64,000 nucleotides of DNA. Source: Gemmatimonadota bacterium (GTDB taxonomy: Bacteria > Gemmatimonadota > Gemmatimonadetes > Gemmatimonadales > GWC2-71-9). The notes under the pieces are model-generated. The model was not told the origin of the DNA and searched no databases. It saw nothing but the letters and a program-made list of their open reading frames with translations. The stretch covers positions 62,001-126,000 of the forward strand of contig QHUL01000053.1 of the NCBI GenBank assembly GCA_003222115.1. The letters run 5' to 3'. Shown piece after piece: positions 1 through 8,946 of the stretch. The position numbers and the translations under genes are program-made. Position 1 is the stretch's first letter, and each line of letters opens with the position of its first letter.

Positions 1-23
1 GACAGATCGAGATCGAATTCCAT
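1..23 (-). CDS. possible start of a leftward gene, cut by window edge
   Basis: On the minus strand an ATG at 23-21 opens a frame reading MEFDLDL before the window ends. A GAGGAG purine run lies about 20 bases upstream, rather far for a ribosome binding site; an alternative ATG at 43-41 in another frame sits right against that run. The gene would follow the acyl-CoA mutase gene in the same direction. Seven codons are too few to name a product, so this is only a candidate. Confidence 0.22.
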
Positions 24-156
24 GATCGTGATGGTGGTTTCATCTCCTCACACTCTGACCGACGAAAGCAGGCTGTTGCCGTCGGGGGCCTTCACACACG
101 TCATCGCGAAACAGAGAAGAATCAAGGACCATTCCGCCACGGTGGCGTTCATGGAT
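24..156. other. intergenic spacer downstream of the acyl-CoA mutase gene
   Basis: This 133-base spacer separates the end of the mutase gene from the possible next leftward gene. It is less GC-rich than its surroundings. It holds a short inverted repeat (CGCCAC, one base, GTGGCG near 137-149) without a T-run, so it is not a convincing terminator, and a 34-codon minus-strand frame (48-152) with no clear ribosome binding site. I see no other gene or RNA here. Confidence 0.5.
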
Positions 157-1704
157 TCACCCCGGCCGATACTCTCCCCACACGCGCCGCAACACGTCGC
201 TGATGTCCCCTACCGTCGCCCGCGCCCGTACCGCGTCGAGCATCGGCTCCATCAGCGGCGCCGCGGCATCCCGGGCCGCCGCGTCGAGCGCCGCCAGCGC
301 TCCCTTCACGACCTTCGCCTTGCGGGCGCGCCGCGCCGCGACGAGCCGCGCCCGCTGCGCCGCCGCCAACGCGGTGTAGTCGGGCGCCGGCACCGACGCC
401 ATCGGCTCCTCCACCAGATACTCGTTCACCCCCACCACCACCCGCTCCCCCGACTCGACCGCACGCTGCTGCTCGTAGGCGCTCCTCGCGATCGCGTCCT
501 GAAAGAAGCCGCGCTCGATTGCCCGCGCGGCCCCGCCCTGCGACTCGATCTCGTCCACGAGCCGCCGCGCCCCCCGCTCGACCTCGTCCGTCAACGCCTC
601 CACATACCAGCTCCCGCCCACCGGGTCCACCACGTCCGGCACCCCGGTCTCGTGCGCCAGCACCTGTTGCGTCCGCAACGCCAGCGTGGCGCTCGCCGCC
701 GTCGGCAACGCCAACGCCTCGTCGTAGGCGTTGGTGTGCAGGGACTGGGTCCCGCCCAAAACGGCGGCCAACGCCTGCACCGCCACCCGCACGATGTTGT
801 TGAGCGGCTGCTGCGCCGTGAGCGTCGCCCCGCCCGTCTGCGTGTGGAACCGCAGCCGGCAGGCCGCCTCGCCTGCGGCGAATTTCTGCTTCATCAGGCG
901 CGCCCACAAGCGCCGCGCCGCACGGAACTTCGCGACCTCCTCGAACAGATCGGTGTAACCCGCGAAAAAGAACGACAGCCGCGGCGCGAAGTCGTTCACG
1001 TCCAACCCGATCGCCTGCGCGCGGCGCACGTACTCGAGCCCGTTCGCGAACGTGAAGCCGAGCTCCTGGGCAGCCGTCGCCCCAGCCTCACGCATGTGAT
1101 AGCCCGAGATTGAAATGGGGTTGAAGCTCATCCCCTCCCCCGCCACGAACCGGAACACGTCCGTCACGAGCCGCAGCGACGGCTCGATGGGATAGATGTA
1201 CGTGCCGCGCGCGATGAACTCCTTCAGGATGTCGTTCTGGAGCGTCCCCTCGAGCTGGCGCCGAGCCACTCCCTGCTCTTCCCCCAGGACCACGTACATC
1301 GCGAGCAGGATCGGCGCGGTCGCGTTGATGGTCATCGACGTCGAGACCTTGTCGAGCGGGATCCCGTGGAACAACCGCTCCAGGTCGTCCACGGTGTCGA
1401 TCGCAACGCCGGCACGCCCCACCTCCCCTTCCGCCATCGCATGGTCCGAGTCATAGCCCATCTGGGTGGGGAGATCGAACGCCACTGAGAGCCCGGTCTG
1501 CCCCGCAGCCAAGAGATGCCGGAAGCGGGCGTTCGTCTGCTCGGCCGTGCCGAAACCGGCGTACTGGCGCATCGTCCACAGCCGGCCGCGGTACATCGTG
1601 GGATAGGCACCGCGCGTGTACGGGAACGCCCCCGGCGCGGTCTGGTCGCGCGCGGGGTCGCCCGCCCAGTCGTCGGGTCCATACACGGGCTTGCGCGCGC
1701 TCAC
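157..1704 (-). CDS. mcmA1: methylmalonyl-CoA mutase-type acyl-CoA mutase, large (catalytic) subunit
   Basis: Encodes 515 residues forming only the TIM-barrel substrate domain of a B12-dependent acyl-CoA mutase; the cobalamin-binding domain must come from a separate small subunit not in this window. Family hallmarks are the N-terminal block [18 protein letters not shown] (34-51), NDILKEF near 158-164, [11 protein letters not shown] near 200-210 and the His in HTQTGG near 287 that matches the B12-contacting His of the Propionibacterium enzyme. Methylmalonyl-CoA/succinyl-CoA interconversion is the likely reaction, but related isobutyryl- or ethylmalonyl-CoA mutases share this fold, so the substrate is inferred. 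The ATG overlaps the fbp stop by 4 bases, making it the last gene of the chain starting at alr. Confidence 0.9.
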   Translation of the reverse strand: MSARKPVYGPDDWAGDPARDQTAPGAFPYTRGAYPTMYRGRLWTMRQYAGFGTAEQTNARFRHLLAAGQTGLSVAFDLPTQMGYDSDHAMAEGEVGRAGVAIDTVDDLERLFHGIPLDKVSTSMTINATAPILLAMYVVLGEEQGVARRQLEGTLQNDILKEFIARGTYIYPIEPSLRLVTDVFRFVAGEGMSFNPISISGYHMREAGATAAQELGFTFANGLEYVRRAQAIGLDVNDFAPRLSFFFAGYTDLFEEVAKFRAARRLWARLMKQKFAAGEAACRLRFHTQTGGATLTAQQPLNNIVRVAVQALAAVLGGTQSLHTNAYDEALALPTAASATLALRTQQVLAHETGVPDVVDPVGGSWYVEALTDEVERGARRLVDEIESQGGAARAIERGFFQDAIARSAYEQQRAVESGERVVVGVNEYLVEEPMASVPAPDYTALAAAQRARLVAARRARKAKVVKGALAALDAAARDAAAPLMEPMLDAVRARATVGDISDVLRRVWGEYRPG

Positions 1705-2720
1705 TTCGCCGCCACCGCCTCGGCTGACAGGATCCGCGCCGCAAACGCGACGTCATCCTTGCTGCCGATCACGAGCGGCGTCTTCTGGTGCAGGTTCTCC
1801 GGGCTGATGTCGAGAATGGAACGGCAGCCGTCCGTCGCCCGGCCCCCGGCCTGCTCCACCACGAACGCGAGCGGCGCCGCTTCGTACAGGAGCCGCAGCT
1901 TGCCGTGCGGGTTCCTCGTGTCGGCAGGATAGAGGAAGATGCCGCCGGAAATGAGGTTGCGATGGAAATCCGCCACCAGCGAGCCGATGTAGCGGGCGTT
2001 CTTGGCCTGCACTCTCCCCTCGCCGTTCTTGAAGGCCGCGACGACGCGCTGCACCGGCGGGGTCCAGCGGTTCCAGTTGCTCTCGTTCACGCTGTAGTAC
2101 TTCCCCACCGCGGGCGTCGTGATGTCGGGATGCGACAGCAGGAACTCACCGATCGTGGGGTCGAGCGTGAAGCCATGCACCCCCTGTCCCGTCGTATACA
2201 CGAGCATCGTGCTCGAGCCGTACAGGATGTAGCCCGCCGCGATCTGCTTCTTGCCCGCCTGGAGGCAATCGGCGACGCCCGCGGGGCCGTTCTTCTTGGT
2301 CACGCGGCGATGGATCGAAAAGATCGTGCCGATCGAGACGTTGACGTCGATGTTGGTGGAGCCGTCCAGCGGGTCGTACAGCACGACGTATTTGCCGGTG
2401 GGCTTGCCCGACGGGACGGGGACGGGTTCGTCGTCCTCCTCCGACGCCGTCACACACACGCGCCCCGTGTGCTGGACGCTGTGGCGCACGGTCTCGTTGG
2501 CGAACAGATCGAGCTTCTGCTGCAGGTCGCCGGAGACGTTCACCGCGCCCGCGGCGCCGAGGATGTCGGTGAGCCCGGCGCGGCGCACGTGGCGGGAGAT
2601 GATCTTCGCCGCAAGGCAGAGGTCGTAGAGCAGGTTCGACAGCTCCCCCGTCGCCTCGGGATGGAGCCGCTCCTGCTCCATGATGAACCGCTCAATCGTG
2701 ATGACTTCGGACCCGTCCAC
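1701..2720 (-). CDS. fbp: fructose-1,6-bisphosphatase, class I
   Basis: A 339-residue class I fructose-1,6-bisphosphatase, which removes the 1-phosphate of fructose 1,6-bisphosphate in gluconeogenesis. Visible signatures are the metal-binding [10 protein letters not shown] (about 116-125), the acidic EEDDE segment (about 94-98) and the family active-site motif [20 protein letters not shown] near residue 275. The GTG start at 2720 overlaps comEC by 29 bases; an internal ATG at codon 14 ([10 protein letters not shown]) would also leave a complete enzyme. Its stop overlaps the acyl-CoA mutase start. A gluconeogenic enzyme beside a propionyl-CoA pathway enzyme suggests growth on organic acids, although genes of this operon are functionally mixed. 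Confidence 0.95.
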   Translation of the reverse strand: MDGSEVITIERFIMEQERLHPEATGELSNLLYDLCLAAKIISRHVRRAGLTDILGAAGAVNVSGDLQQKLDLFANETVRHSVQHTGRVCVTASEEDDEPVPVPSGKPTGKYVVLYDPLDGSTNIDVNVSIGTIFSIHRRVTKKNGPAGVADCLQAGKKQIAAGYILYGSSTMLVYTTGQGVHGFTLDPTIGEFLLSHPDITTPAVGKYYSVNESNWNRWTPPVQRVVAAFKNGEGRVQAKNARYIGSLVADFHRNLISGGIFLYPADTRNPHGKLRLLYEAAPLAFVVEQAGGRATDGCRSILDISPENLHQKTPLVIGSKDDVAFAARILSAEAVAAK

Positions 2721-4926
2721 CGTGGCCGTCCGTGGAGAAGGTGATGGTGCCGCTCTCGTCGGTCCGCAGAATCGCGACGCCGTGCCGCGCCAGCCGCGCC
2801 AGCACCTCCGGCGCCGGATGGCCGTAATGGTTGCGCCGCCCCACGCTGATCACGGCCTCGCGGGGCGCGAGCTCGCTCAGCCAGGCGTCGGACGTCGCGG
2901 AGCGCGAGCCGTGGTGCCCCACCTTCAACAGCTCCACGGGCCCCACGCGTCCCGCGAGCCGCGCCTCGACGGGGAGCCCGGCGTCCGCCTGGAGCAACAG
3001 CCGCACCGCGCCGTACGTCACGCGCAGCACGACGCCGTGCTCGTTCACGTCGAGCGGCAGGGCGAGGAGGGTCGAGTCCGGGCTCAGCACCTCGAGCATG
3101 ACTCCGTCCAGCTCGATCCGGTCCCCCGCCCGCCCGGGATGATAGCGGGATCCCGCCGCCTCGACCTCGCCCAGGAACTCGAGGTAGAGCGGTCGTCCCA
3201 GCGGCTCTCCCGGCTCGAGCACCACGTCCGGCCGGAACGCGCGCACCACCGCCGGCAACCCGCCCAAATGGTCCGCGTCGCCGTGCGTCGCCACGACCAG
3301 GGCGAGCCCGCTCGCTCCGTGCCGCCTGAGAAACGGGATCACCACGCGGCGGCCCGCGTCGCTCTCGGGCGTCCGCGGCCCGCCGTCCACCACCACCCAG
3401 CGCCCCGCCGGCGTGCGCAGCGCCGCGGCGTCGCCCTGCCCGACGTCCAAGAAATGTACGGTCAAACAACGACACGCGTCGAGAGACGCGCCGCCGAGCG
3501 CCGTATCGACGACGGGCGCCCAGCAGACGAGCGCCACCACGAAGCCGCAGCGGGCCCCGACCAGCCACGGGCGGCGGGGCGAGTTCCAGAGCCACCACGC
3601 CGCGGCAGCGACCCCCGCCCAGAGGAGCGCGGCGCGCCACCCCGCGATCATGATCACATGGCCCCCGGGGACCGAGGCGGCGAGCCGCGCGACGGCGTCG
3701 AGCAGGGCGAGGCCGAGCCCCGCGCCCGCGGCGAGGAGATGGGAGAGGGCGGCGGCGATCCGCGGGAGCGCGAGGGCCATCGCGAGCCCGGGCACCGCGA
3801 CGGCGGCGAGCGGGATGGCGACGAGGTTCGCGACGACGCCGATCGGCGCGACGGTGCCGAAGGCGAACGCGGTGACCGGGGCGGTGACGAGCGTCGCCGC
3901 GGCAGGAGGGGCGAGGAGCCGCAGCACGCGCGGAGAGCGTGCCATCGCTCGGTCGGCCCAGATCACCGCCCCGATCGCCGCCACCGAGAGCCAGGCGCCG
4001 ACCGACTGCAGTGCCCAGGGATCCGCGAACAGCACGACGAGGGCGGAGAGCGCGATCAGCCCGCGCGGCGCCGCGACGCGCTGGCGCAGTCTCGCGACCT
4101 GATCGGCCACGAGCATCACGGCCGCCCGCGTCGCCGGCGCCGGAAACCCGAGCACCCATAGGTAGCCGACGAGCAGCAACGCCGCGGCGCCCGCGCGGGC
4201 CCCCGGCGACAGGCCGAGCTTCCGGAGGATCAGGGCAAGCCAGGCGGCGAGAAAGCCGACGTGCAGGCCCGAAATGGAGAGGATGTGCGCAAGCCCCGAG
4301 CGGGCGTAGCGCTCCCGCACCTCGGGATCGAGCGCCGCGTTGGGAGCGAACACGAGCGCCGCGACGAGCGGGGCCCGGGCGCCGAACAGCGCGCCCGTCC
4401 GCCGCGCGAGCCGGTCGCGCAGCGCGCCGCGGCCCTTGGCTTCGCCGTCGAGCTGGCGGACGCGCCGCGCGACGAGCACGCCGCGACGGGCGTCGCCGGT
4501 CCAGCGCCCCGCCACCAGCCACAGCGTGCCACCGCGCGCGGGATGGGACGCCGGCCAGCGCATGCTCAGCGCCCCACCACAGCGCCCGCCCTCGACCCGC
4601 GCCTCGACGAGCCCGCCGTCCTCCGGAGCCGGATCCGCGAGCCGCACGATCGCGGCACGCGAGGCCACGCCCCCCGCCCCACGTCCCCACATCCCCTGAC
4701 ACGTCGCCGTGGCTTCGCGCACGGCCGCCGCGCCCCACAGCAGCCCCGACACTCCCATCAGCCCGATCGCCGCACCGACCGGCGCTTGGCGCGCGACGCC
4801 GCGCGCGACGACCAGCACGGTAGCCACGACGCCCCACGTCCCCACGCCCCACGCCCCCAAAAAGCCGAGGCCGGCCCAGAGGCCGGCCCCGAACGCCACG
4901 CTGATCCACAAGAGCGGCGGCCGCAC
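2692..4926 (-). CDS. comEC: ComEC/Rec2 DNA-uptake channel
   Basis: A 744-residue inner-membrane protein of natural transformation that carries single-stranded DNA into the cytoplasm. The N-terminus has membrane segments and a DUF4131-like soluble region, the centre a multi-pass Competence domain, and the C-terminus a metallo-beta-lactamase-like nuclease domain with LDVGQGDA (about residue 490), [10 protein letters not shown] (about 550) and LLQADAG. All three parts are present, so the protein appears full length. The start is GTG at 4926, 15 bases after the ComFB-like gene. Two G-rich simple-sequence patches are translated within the first about 90 codons. No other Com pseudopilus genes are seen in this window. 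Confidence 0.9.
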   Translation of the reverse strand: MRPPLLWISVAFGAGLWAGLGFLGAWGVGTWGVVATVLVVARGVARQAPVGAAIGLMGVSGLLWGAAAVREATATCQGMWGRGAGGVASRAAIVRLADPAPEDGGLVEARVEGGRCGGALSMRWPASHPARGGTLWLVAGRWTGDARRGVLVARRVRQLDGEAKGRGALRDRLARRTGALFGARAPLVAALVFAPNAALDPEVRERYARSGLAHILSISGLHVGFLAAWLALILRKLGLSPGARAGAAALLLVGYLWVLGFPAPATRAAVMLVADQVARLRQRVAAPRGLIALSALVVLFADPWALQSVGAWLSVAAIGAVIWADRAMARSPRVLRLLAPPAAATLVTAPVTAFAFGTVAPIGVVANLVAIPLAAVAVPGLAMALALPRIAAALSHLLAAGAGLGLALLDAVARLAASVPGGHVIMIAGWRAALLWAGVAAAAWWLWNSPRRPWLVGARCGFVVALVCWAPVVDTALGGASLDACRCLTVHFLDVGQGDAAALRTPAGRWVVVDGGPRTPESDAGRRVVIPFLRRHGASGLALVVATHGDADHLGGLPAVVRAFRPDVVLEPGEPLGRPLYLEFLGEVEAAGSRYHPGRAGDRIELDGVMLEVLSPDSTLLALPLDVNEHGVVLRVTYGAVRLLLQADAGLPVEARLAGRVGPVELLKVGHHGSRSATSDAWLSELAPREAVISVGRRNHYGHPAPEVLARLARHGVAILRTDESGTITFSTDGHGGRVRSHHD
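4670..4696 (-). repeat. G-quadruplex-capable G-run patch inside comEC
   Basis: On the coding strand four runs of at least four G (6, 4, 4 and 4) are separated by loops of 1-4 bases, matching the usual G-quadruplex rule. It is translated in frame as part of GMWGRGAGG in the N-terminal region of ComEC. Confidence 0.6.
4832..4858 (-). repeat. second G-quadruplex-capable patch near the comEC start
   Basis: Coding-strand G runs of 5, 4, 4 and 4 are separated by 3-4 base loops (CGT, CGT, ACGT). It encodes roughly GAWGVGTWG within the first 35 codons of ComEC. The repeated GTGGGG unit is shared with the patch at 4670-4696. Confidence 0.6.
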
Positions 4927-4941
4927 CGCCGCCTCAGGCTG

Positions 4942-5202
4942 CTACACGAGCTGCACCGGCTTCGCGCCGCAGCGCGGAGCGAGCGCGACCTTGCGAAACC
5001 CCTCGAGCAGCACCACGTCCAGCTTGGCGCGCTCCTGGTCGCTCGTGAGCGACAGCTCCGTGAGCACCTCGCCCTGGTGCGTCGAGACGTAATGCGGCGA
5101 CAGGCGGTTCAGCGCGTACATCAGCACGTCGCCCCGGCAGGTGTCGCACCCGCAGAACCGGGGGAACCGCCGGCGCAGGTCCTCGTACTCGCGCTGCACC
5201 AC
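4942..5202 (-). CDS. ComFB-like late competence protein
   Basis: An 86-residue soluble protein not obvious at first because its frame runs on into the miaB 3' end. The core CGCDTCRGDVLMYALNRL followed by SPHYVSTHQGEV matches the ComFB family (late competence development protein) with its Cys-x2-Cys pair. ComFB-domain proteins occur in Bacillus competence operons and, in cyanobacteria, have been linked to cyclic-nucleotide control of pili. I chose the first of two tandem GTG codons at 5202; an AAGGA sits about 14 bases upstream. It lies 17 bases after miaB and 15 bases before comEC, so a role in DNA uptake is a reasonable inference. Confidence 0.75.
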   Translation of the reverse strand: MVQREYEDLRRRFPRFCGCDTCRGDVLMYALNRLSPHYVSTHQGEVLTELSLTSDQERAKLDVVLLEGFRKVALAPRCGAKPVQLV

Positions 5203-5219
5203 CTCGGATGTGACGTTCC

Positions 5220-6533
5220 TTACCCCACGACGGCAAGCTCCTGCGCCACGGGCCAGGCGGTGAACGTCGAGCCCGTGGTGCCCGTGAGCCGCACGCGCCG
5301 GTAGGTCCCAATCCACTCGTCGGGGCCGTCGAGCAGGGCGACTTTGTTGCTGCGCGTGCGGGCCTGCAGCAGCCCGCCGCGCTTCGCCTTCCCCTCCACC
5401 AGCACCTCGTGCGTCGTGCCGACGAGCGCCACGTTCTGCGAGCGCGCCACCTGGCGCACCGCGGCGATGAGCCGCTCCAGCCGCTCCCCCGCCACCGCGT
5501 CGGGGACGCGGTCCTTGAGCTTGACGGCCGGAGTGCCGTCCCGCGGCGAATACTTGAAGGTGTACGCGTCGTCGAACCGAACCTCGCGGACGAGCGAGAC
5601 CGTCTCCTCGAAGTCCTGCTCCGTCTCGCCCGGGAAGCCGACGATGATGTCCGTCGTGAGCGCGATCCCGGGGACGGCGTGCCGCAGCGCCGCCGCCACC
5701 TCGAGGTAGCGCTCCCGGGTGTAGCGGCGCAGCATCCGCCGGAGCACGCGGTTCGAGCCGCTCTGCACAGGGAGGTGCACGTGCTCGCACACCGCCCGCG
5801 TCTCCGCCATGGCGGCGAGCACCCGCTCGCTGAAGTCCGTGGGATAGGGCGACGTGAAGCGCAGGCGGCGGATCCCGGGCAGGACGCCCACCGCGCGCAC
5901 AAGGTCCGCGAAGTCGTGCTCGCCGTCGTGGTAGCTGTTGACGGTCTGGCCAAGCAGCGTCACCTCCGTGGTGCCGCGCGCGGCGAGACCCGCGACCTCG
6001 CGCACCACGTCGGCCAACTTGCGGCTCCGCTCCGGCCCGCGCGTCATCGGAACGATGCAGAACGTGCACCGATAATCGCAGCCGCGCTGCACCGTCACGA
6101 AGGCGGAAGCGCCGGCTGGGCGCGCCGGCGGAATGTCTTCGTAGTGCTCCCACTGCTGGAACCGCACGTCGGCCCCGCGCTCCCCCTGCCGCGCCCGGGC
6201 GATCAGCTCGGGGAGGCCGCGGTAGCCGTCGGGGCCGATGACGAGGTCCACCTGGGGCACCTGCTCGAGCAGGGCCGGACCCAGGCGCTGGGCCATGCAC
6301 CCCACCACGCCCAGCACGCCCCCCGCCCGCTTGAACCCCTTCAGGACGCCCAGGCGCCCCAGCACGCGCTGTTCGGCGTGGTCCCGCACGGCGCAGGTGT
6401 TCACGAGCATCACGTCCGCGTCCGCCGGGTCGTCGGTGCGCACGTACCCCTGTGGGCCGAGCAGTCCCAGCACGAGCTCGGAGTCGGACACGTTCATCTG
6501 GCAGCCGTAGGTCTCGATGTAGATGCGCGGCAT
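5220..6533 (-). CDS. miaB: tRNA-2-methylthio-N6-dimethylallyladenosine synthase MiaB
   Basis: A 437-residue radical-SAM methylthiotransferase that converts i6A37 to ms2i6A37 in tRNAs reading UNN codons. The N-terminal UPF0004 domain shows IETYGCQMNVSDSE and auxiliary-cluster cysteines at about 11, 47 and 79; the radical-SAM CxxxCxxC lies at about 152, 156 and 159 (GCDYRCTFC); a TRAM domain closes the protein (about 370-437). The start ATG is 2 bases after the mtaB stop, so two related tRNA thiomethylases are encoded together. Full length for the family. Confidence 0.95.
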   Translation of the reverse strand: MPRIYIETYGCQMNVSDSELVLGLLGPQGYVRTDDPADADVMLVNTCAVRDHAEQRVLGRLGVLKGFKRAGGVLGVVGCMAQRLGPALLEQVPQVDLVIGPDGYRGLPELIARARQGERGADVRFQQWEHYEDIPPARPAGASAFVTVQRGCDYRCTFCIVPMTRGPERSRKLADVVREVAGLAARGTTEVTLLGQTVNSYHDGEHDFADLVRAVGVLPGIRRLRFTSPYPTDFSERVLAAMAETRAVCEHVHLPVQSGSNRVLRRMLRRYTRERYLEVAAALRHAVPGIALTTDIIVGFPGETEQDFEETVSLVREVRFDDAYTFKYSPRDGTPAVKLKDRVPDAVAGERLERLIAAVRQVARSQNVALVGTTHEVLVEGKAKRGGLLQARTRSNKVALLDGPDEWIGTYRRVRLTGTTGSTFTAWPVAQELAVVG

Positions 6534-6535
6534 GG

Positions 6536-7837
6536 CTAGTCCACCGTCACCTCGCAGCGGGGACGCCCGTCCCAGCGGTCAACAGGAAGATAGACCGAGA
6601 GGTAGTCCTCCGTCACGACCTCAAGCCGGCCCGCCGCACGGCCGCTCACCACGCCGTCGGCCCGCCGGCCCCGCTGCGCCTCCCGGTACGCCAGCGCCTT
6701 GCGGTCCCCCAGCTCCCGCAGCTCGCGGGCGCGCGCGCTCACGACCTCGGGCGCGACGCGCCCACCCAGCCGCGCCGCGGGGGCGTCGGGCCGCACGCTG
6801 AACGGGAACACGTGCAGATAGGTGAAGGGCAGCGCCTCGACGAGGGCGCGCGTCGCCGCGTGATCCGTGTCCGCCTCGCCCCCGAAGCCCGCGATGATGT
6901 CGGCGCCCAGGCCGAAGACGGGGAGCCGCGCCGCGAGCCACTCGATCCGCGCGCGGTAGGACTCGGCAGTGTACCAGTGGCGCCCCATGCGCTTGAGGAC
7001 CCGGTTCGAGCCCGACTGCAACGGCGCGTGCAGGTGCGCCGCGAGATGCTTCGGCGCCTCGATCAGCAGGCGGGCGATCCTGTCGTCCACTTCGGTCGCT
7101 TCAATCGAGGAGAGGCGGAAGCGGACTTCCGGGACGGCGGTGACGAGTGCCTCGAGGAGCTGGCCCAAGCTCGGCTGACCCCGGGCCGATGGCCCGGGGT
7201 TCCAGCGAACCGAGTCCTGCCCTGGGTGGCCCCGGGGCGCCGCCCCGGGGTCAGCCGCGCGATCCTGGCCGTAGGTGCCGATATGCACGCCGGTGAGTAC
7301 GATCTCGGCGTGGTGTTGGGCGAGCGCCTGTGCCTCGCGGACGAGCTCGGGAATCGGCCGCGACCGGTTCGCCCCGCGGGCGAGCGTCGTCGCGCAGAAG
7401 GTGCAGTGCTCGTCGCAGCCGTCCTGGATCTTGAGCCAGCCGCGCGCATTCGCCTGGAAGCGGCGGAGCTTCGGATCGACTCGCGGGGCGGCGTAGCCGG
7501 CGGCGCCGAGCACCGCGACGGGATCGGCGCCCGGCACCACGGCGCGGACCGCGGGGAGGCGCGCGATGCGACCGTCGTCGAGCGCGGCGGCGCAGCCCAT
7601 GACCACCGTCTCGAGCGGCCGGGCGCCGGGGGCGCGGGGGCGCCGGGCGAGTCGCCGCACGAAGCGGCGCATCTTGCTCTCCGCTTCGTGCGTCACCGTG
7701 CACGAGTTCACCACCGCGACGTCGGCCTCGGCGGGATCGTCCACCAGCGAGGCGCCCTGGTCGGCGAACGCCTGCCGCACGAGCTCCGTGTCGTACTGGT
7801 TCGCCTTGCAGCCGAAGGTGTGGAGGTAGACGTTCAC
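6536..7837 (-). CDS. mtaB: threonylcarbamoyladenosine tRNA methylthiotransferase MtaB, with in-frame insertion
   Basis: A 433-residue radical-SAM methylthiotransferase making ms2t6A37 in tRNAs decoding ANN codons. It starts with the MtaB hallmark FGCKANQYDTE (8-18), has VVNSCTVTHEA, the radical-SAM cysteines at about 141, 145 and 148 (GCDEHCTFC), LHAPLQSGSNRVLKRM, and a C-terminal TRAM-like region. The start is GTG at 7837, overlapping the preceding gene by 4 bases. Residues about 194-222 are a proline- and glycine-rich stretch encoded by an 84-base palindromic element (7173-7256) lying between the GVHIGTYG strand and the next helix. The frame is kept, so the enzyme is probably still made with an extra surface loop; whether it works is unknown. 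Confidence 0.92.
   Translation of the reverse strand: MNVYLHTFGCKANQYDTELVRQAFADQGASLVDDPAEADVAVVNSCTVTHEAESKMRRFVRRLARRPRAPGARPLETVVMGCAAALDDGRIARLPAVRAVVPGADPVAVLGAAGYAAPRVDPKLRRFQANARGWLKIQDGCDEHCTFCATTLARGANRSRPIPELVREAQALAQHHAEIVLTGVHIGTYGQDRAADPGAAPRGHPGQDSVRWNPGPSARGQPSLGQLLEALVTAVPEVRFRLSSIEATEVDDRIARLLIEAPKHLAAHLHAPLQSGSNRVLKRMGRHWYTAESYRARIEWLAARLPVFGLGADIIAGFGGEADTDHAATRALVEALPFTYLHVFPFSVRPDAPAARLGGRVAPEVVSARARELRELGDRKALAYREAQRGRRADGVVSGRAAGRLEVVTEDYLSVYLPVDRWDGRPRCEVTVD
7173..7256. repeat. 84-bp palindromic MITE/REP-like element inside mtaB
   Basis: The element is bounded by perfect 13-bp inverted repeats GGCTGACCCCGGG (7173-7185) and CCCGGGGTCAGCC (7244-7256). Inside are two perfect hairpins, 7178-7200 (10-bp arms, loop GAT) and 7230-7250 (9-bp arms, loop GCC), around a 29-base non-palindromic core. 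Its length is a multiple of three and it is read through as protein. I see no target-site duplication and no second copy in this window. Confidence 0.8.
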
Positions 7838-8946
7838 GGGCGGATGGTCAGACCCACGAGCACGGTCCAGGCGGTCTCGGTCAGCCCGCCGCCCTTGCGG
7901 ACGAGGCGCTCCAGGCCGAGGTCGACGAGGGCTCGGTTGCCCGAGAAGCTCTTCCCGGTGCCCAGCGTGACGCCGAACTCGGTCGGCGCCGCGGTGCCGG
8001 GGCCGAACGGCAGCTGGCCACCCCGCACGCCCAACCGGAACGGCGTCGGGCCGGCCCCGACCTCGGCTCCGGCCGACCAGCTGGTGGTGTTGAAGCCGCC
8101 GGCGTCGGACCAGGAGCGCCACGCCACGGTGCCGGCGACGCGCGCGCTCGGGCTCGGCGACCAGCGCAGCGCCGCGCCCAGCGTGGTCGGGAGGTCCACG
8201 CGGTCCGTCTCGGTGTCCCCGAGCCGCGCCCGCAGGCGGTTGTCGGAGCGCGCGTAGCCGACGATGCGGACCGAGCGGACGGGATCGAGCGCCACGCTCC
8301 CCGAAATCCCGAACCCGTCGTAGCGCACCACGGCGGTCTGCGTCGTCCCCAGGAACGTCGTGTCGTCGTAGATGCGCTGAGCGGTCTGGCGGCTCGACCC
8401 GCTCAAGACGTGCGCGCCCGCCCCGATCGCGATCCATGAGCCGAGTCGCGCCGCGGCCGCGACGCGCAGGTCCGCCACGGCGCCGTCGCTCCCGACGCGG
8501 TCGGTGTAGGGCGCGTACGCGCCGCGCAGCATCTGCGAGTCGCGGGTGACGATCGAGTAGGTGCGGTCGAGGTAGGTCGCGAACCCGCCGCCCACGACGA
8601 AGCGCCGGGAGAGCGGTCCCGCGAGGCTCATGAACGGGAAGCGCGAGCTGCGCAGATCGTCGCGCGACCCGCCGATCTCCGCGCGCCGGTACGTCGTCGC
8701 CTCCACCGCCGTCGCCGTGAGCTGCAGCGCGTCGGCGAGCGAGACGTCGGCGACGCTGGAGCGGGGGTCGAACGGACCGAACGCGCCGCCCGTGGTGCGC
8801 GCGCGCACGCTCTCCCAGCGGCCGGGGACACCGAGGCCGCGCACGCTGAACTGGGAATCTTGCGCGGCCAGTCGGACCGTGAGACTGACGGACAGGAACA
8901 ACGCCGCCACCAGTCGCGCCACCAGTCGCCTCCCCGTCCGACTCAT
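7834..8946 (-). CDS. exported protein, probable outer-membrane beta-barrel, unknown function
   Basis: A 370-residue protein with a clear signal peptide (basic MSRTGRR, hydrophobic core, cleavage expected after Ala28 in RLAA). The mature part is rich in alternating short strands, Gly and aromatic residues and ends in a hydrophobic strand (TVLVGLTIRP), as in FadL/PorV-like or other outer-membrane barrel proteins. I cannot place it in a named family. It overlaps both neighbours by 4 bases and follows a lipoprotein gene, so the two may form an envelope pair. Nothing suggests truncation. Confidence 0.7.
   Translation of the reverse strand: MSRTGRRLVARLVAALFLSVSLTVRLAAQDSQFSVRGLGVPGRWESVRARTTGGAFGPFDPRSSVADVSLADALQLTATAVEATTYRRAEIGGSRDDLRSSRFPFMSLAGPLSRRFVVGGGFATYLDRTYSIVTRDSQMLRGAYAPYTDRVGSDGAVADLRVAAAARLGSWIAIGAGAHVLSGSSRQTAQRIYDDTTFLGTTQTAVVRYDGFGISGSVALDPVRSVRIVGYARSDNRLRARLGDTETDRVDLPTTLGAALRWSPSPSARVAGTVAWRSWSDAGGFNTTSWSAGAEVGAGPTPFRLGVRGGQLPFGPGTAAPTEFGVTLGTGKSFSGNRALVDLGLERLVRKGGGLTETAWTVLVGLTIRP

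Noticed and set aside
137-149. Short inverted repeat as a terminator of the alr-to-mutase operon
   Set aside because: Only 6-bp arms around one base and no T run on either strand.
48-152. A 34-codon minus-strand frame (starts MNATVAEW) after the acyl-CoA mutase gene
   Set aside because: No ribosome binding site and no similarity I can recognise; too short to support.
2540-4909. A 789-codon minus-strand frame overlapping comEC and the fbp start
   Set aside because: It is offset from comEC, extremely Arg-rich and lacks recognisable motifs, while comEC and fbp explain the same DNA.
7173-7256. Sequencing or assembly artefact in mtaB
   Set aside because: The block has well-formed terminal repeats and hairpins and keeps the reading frame, which is better explained by a real element; raw reads could confirm.
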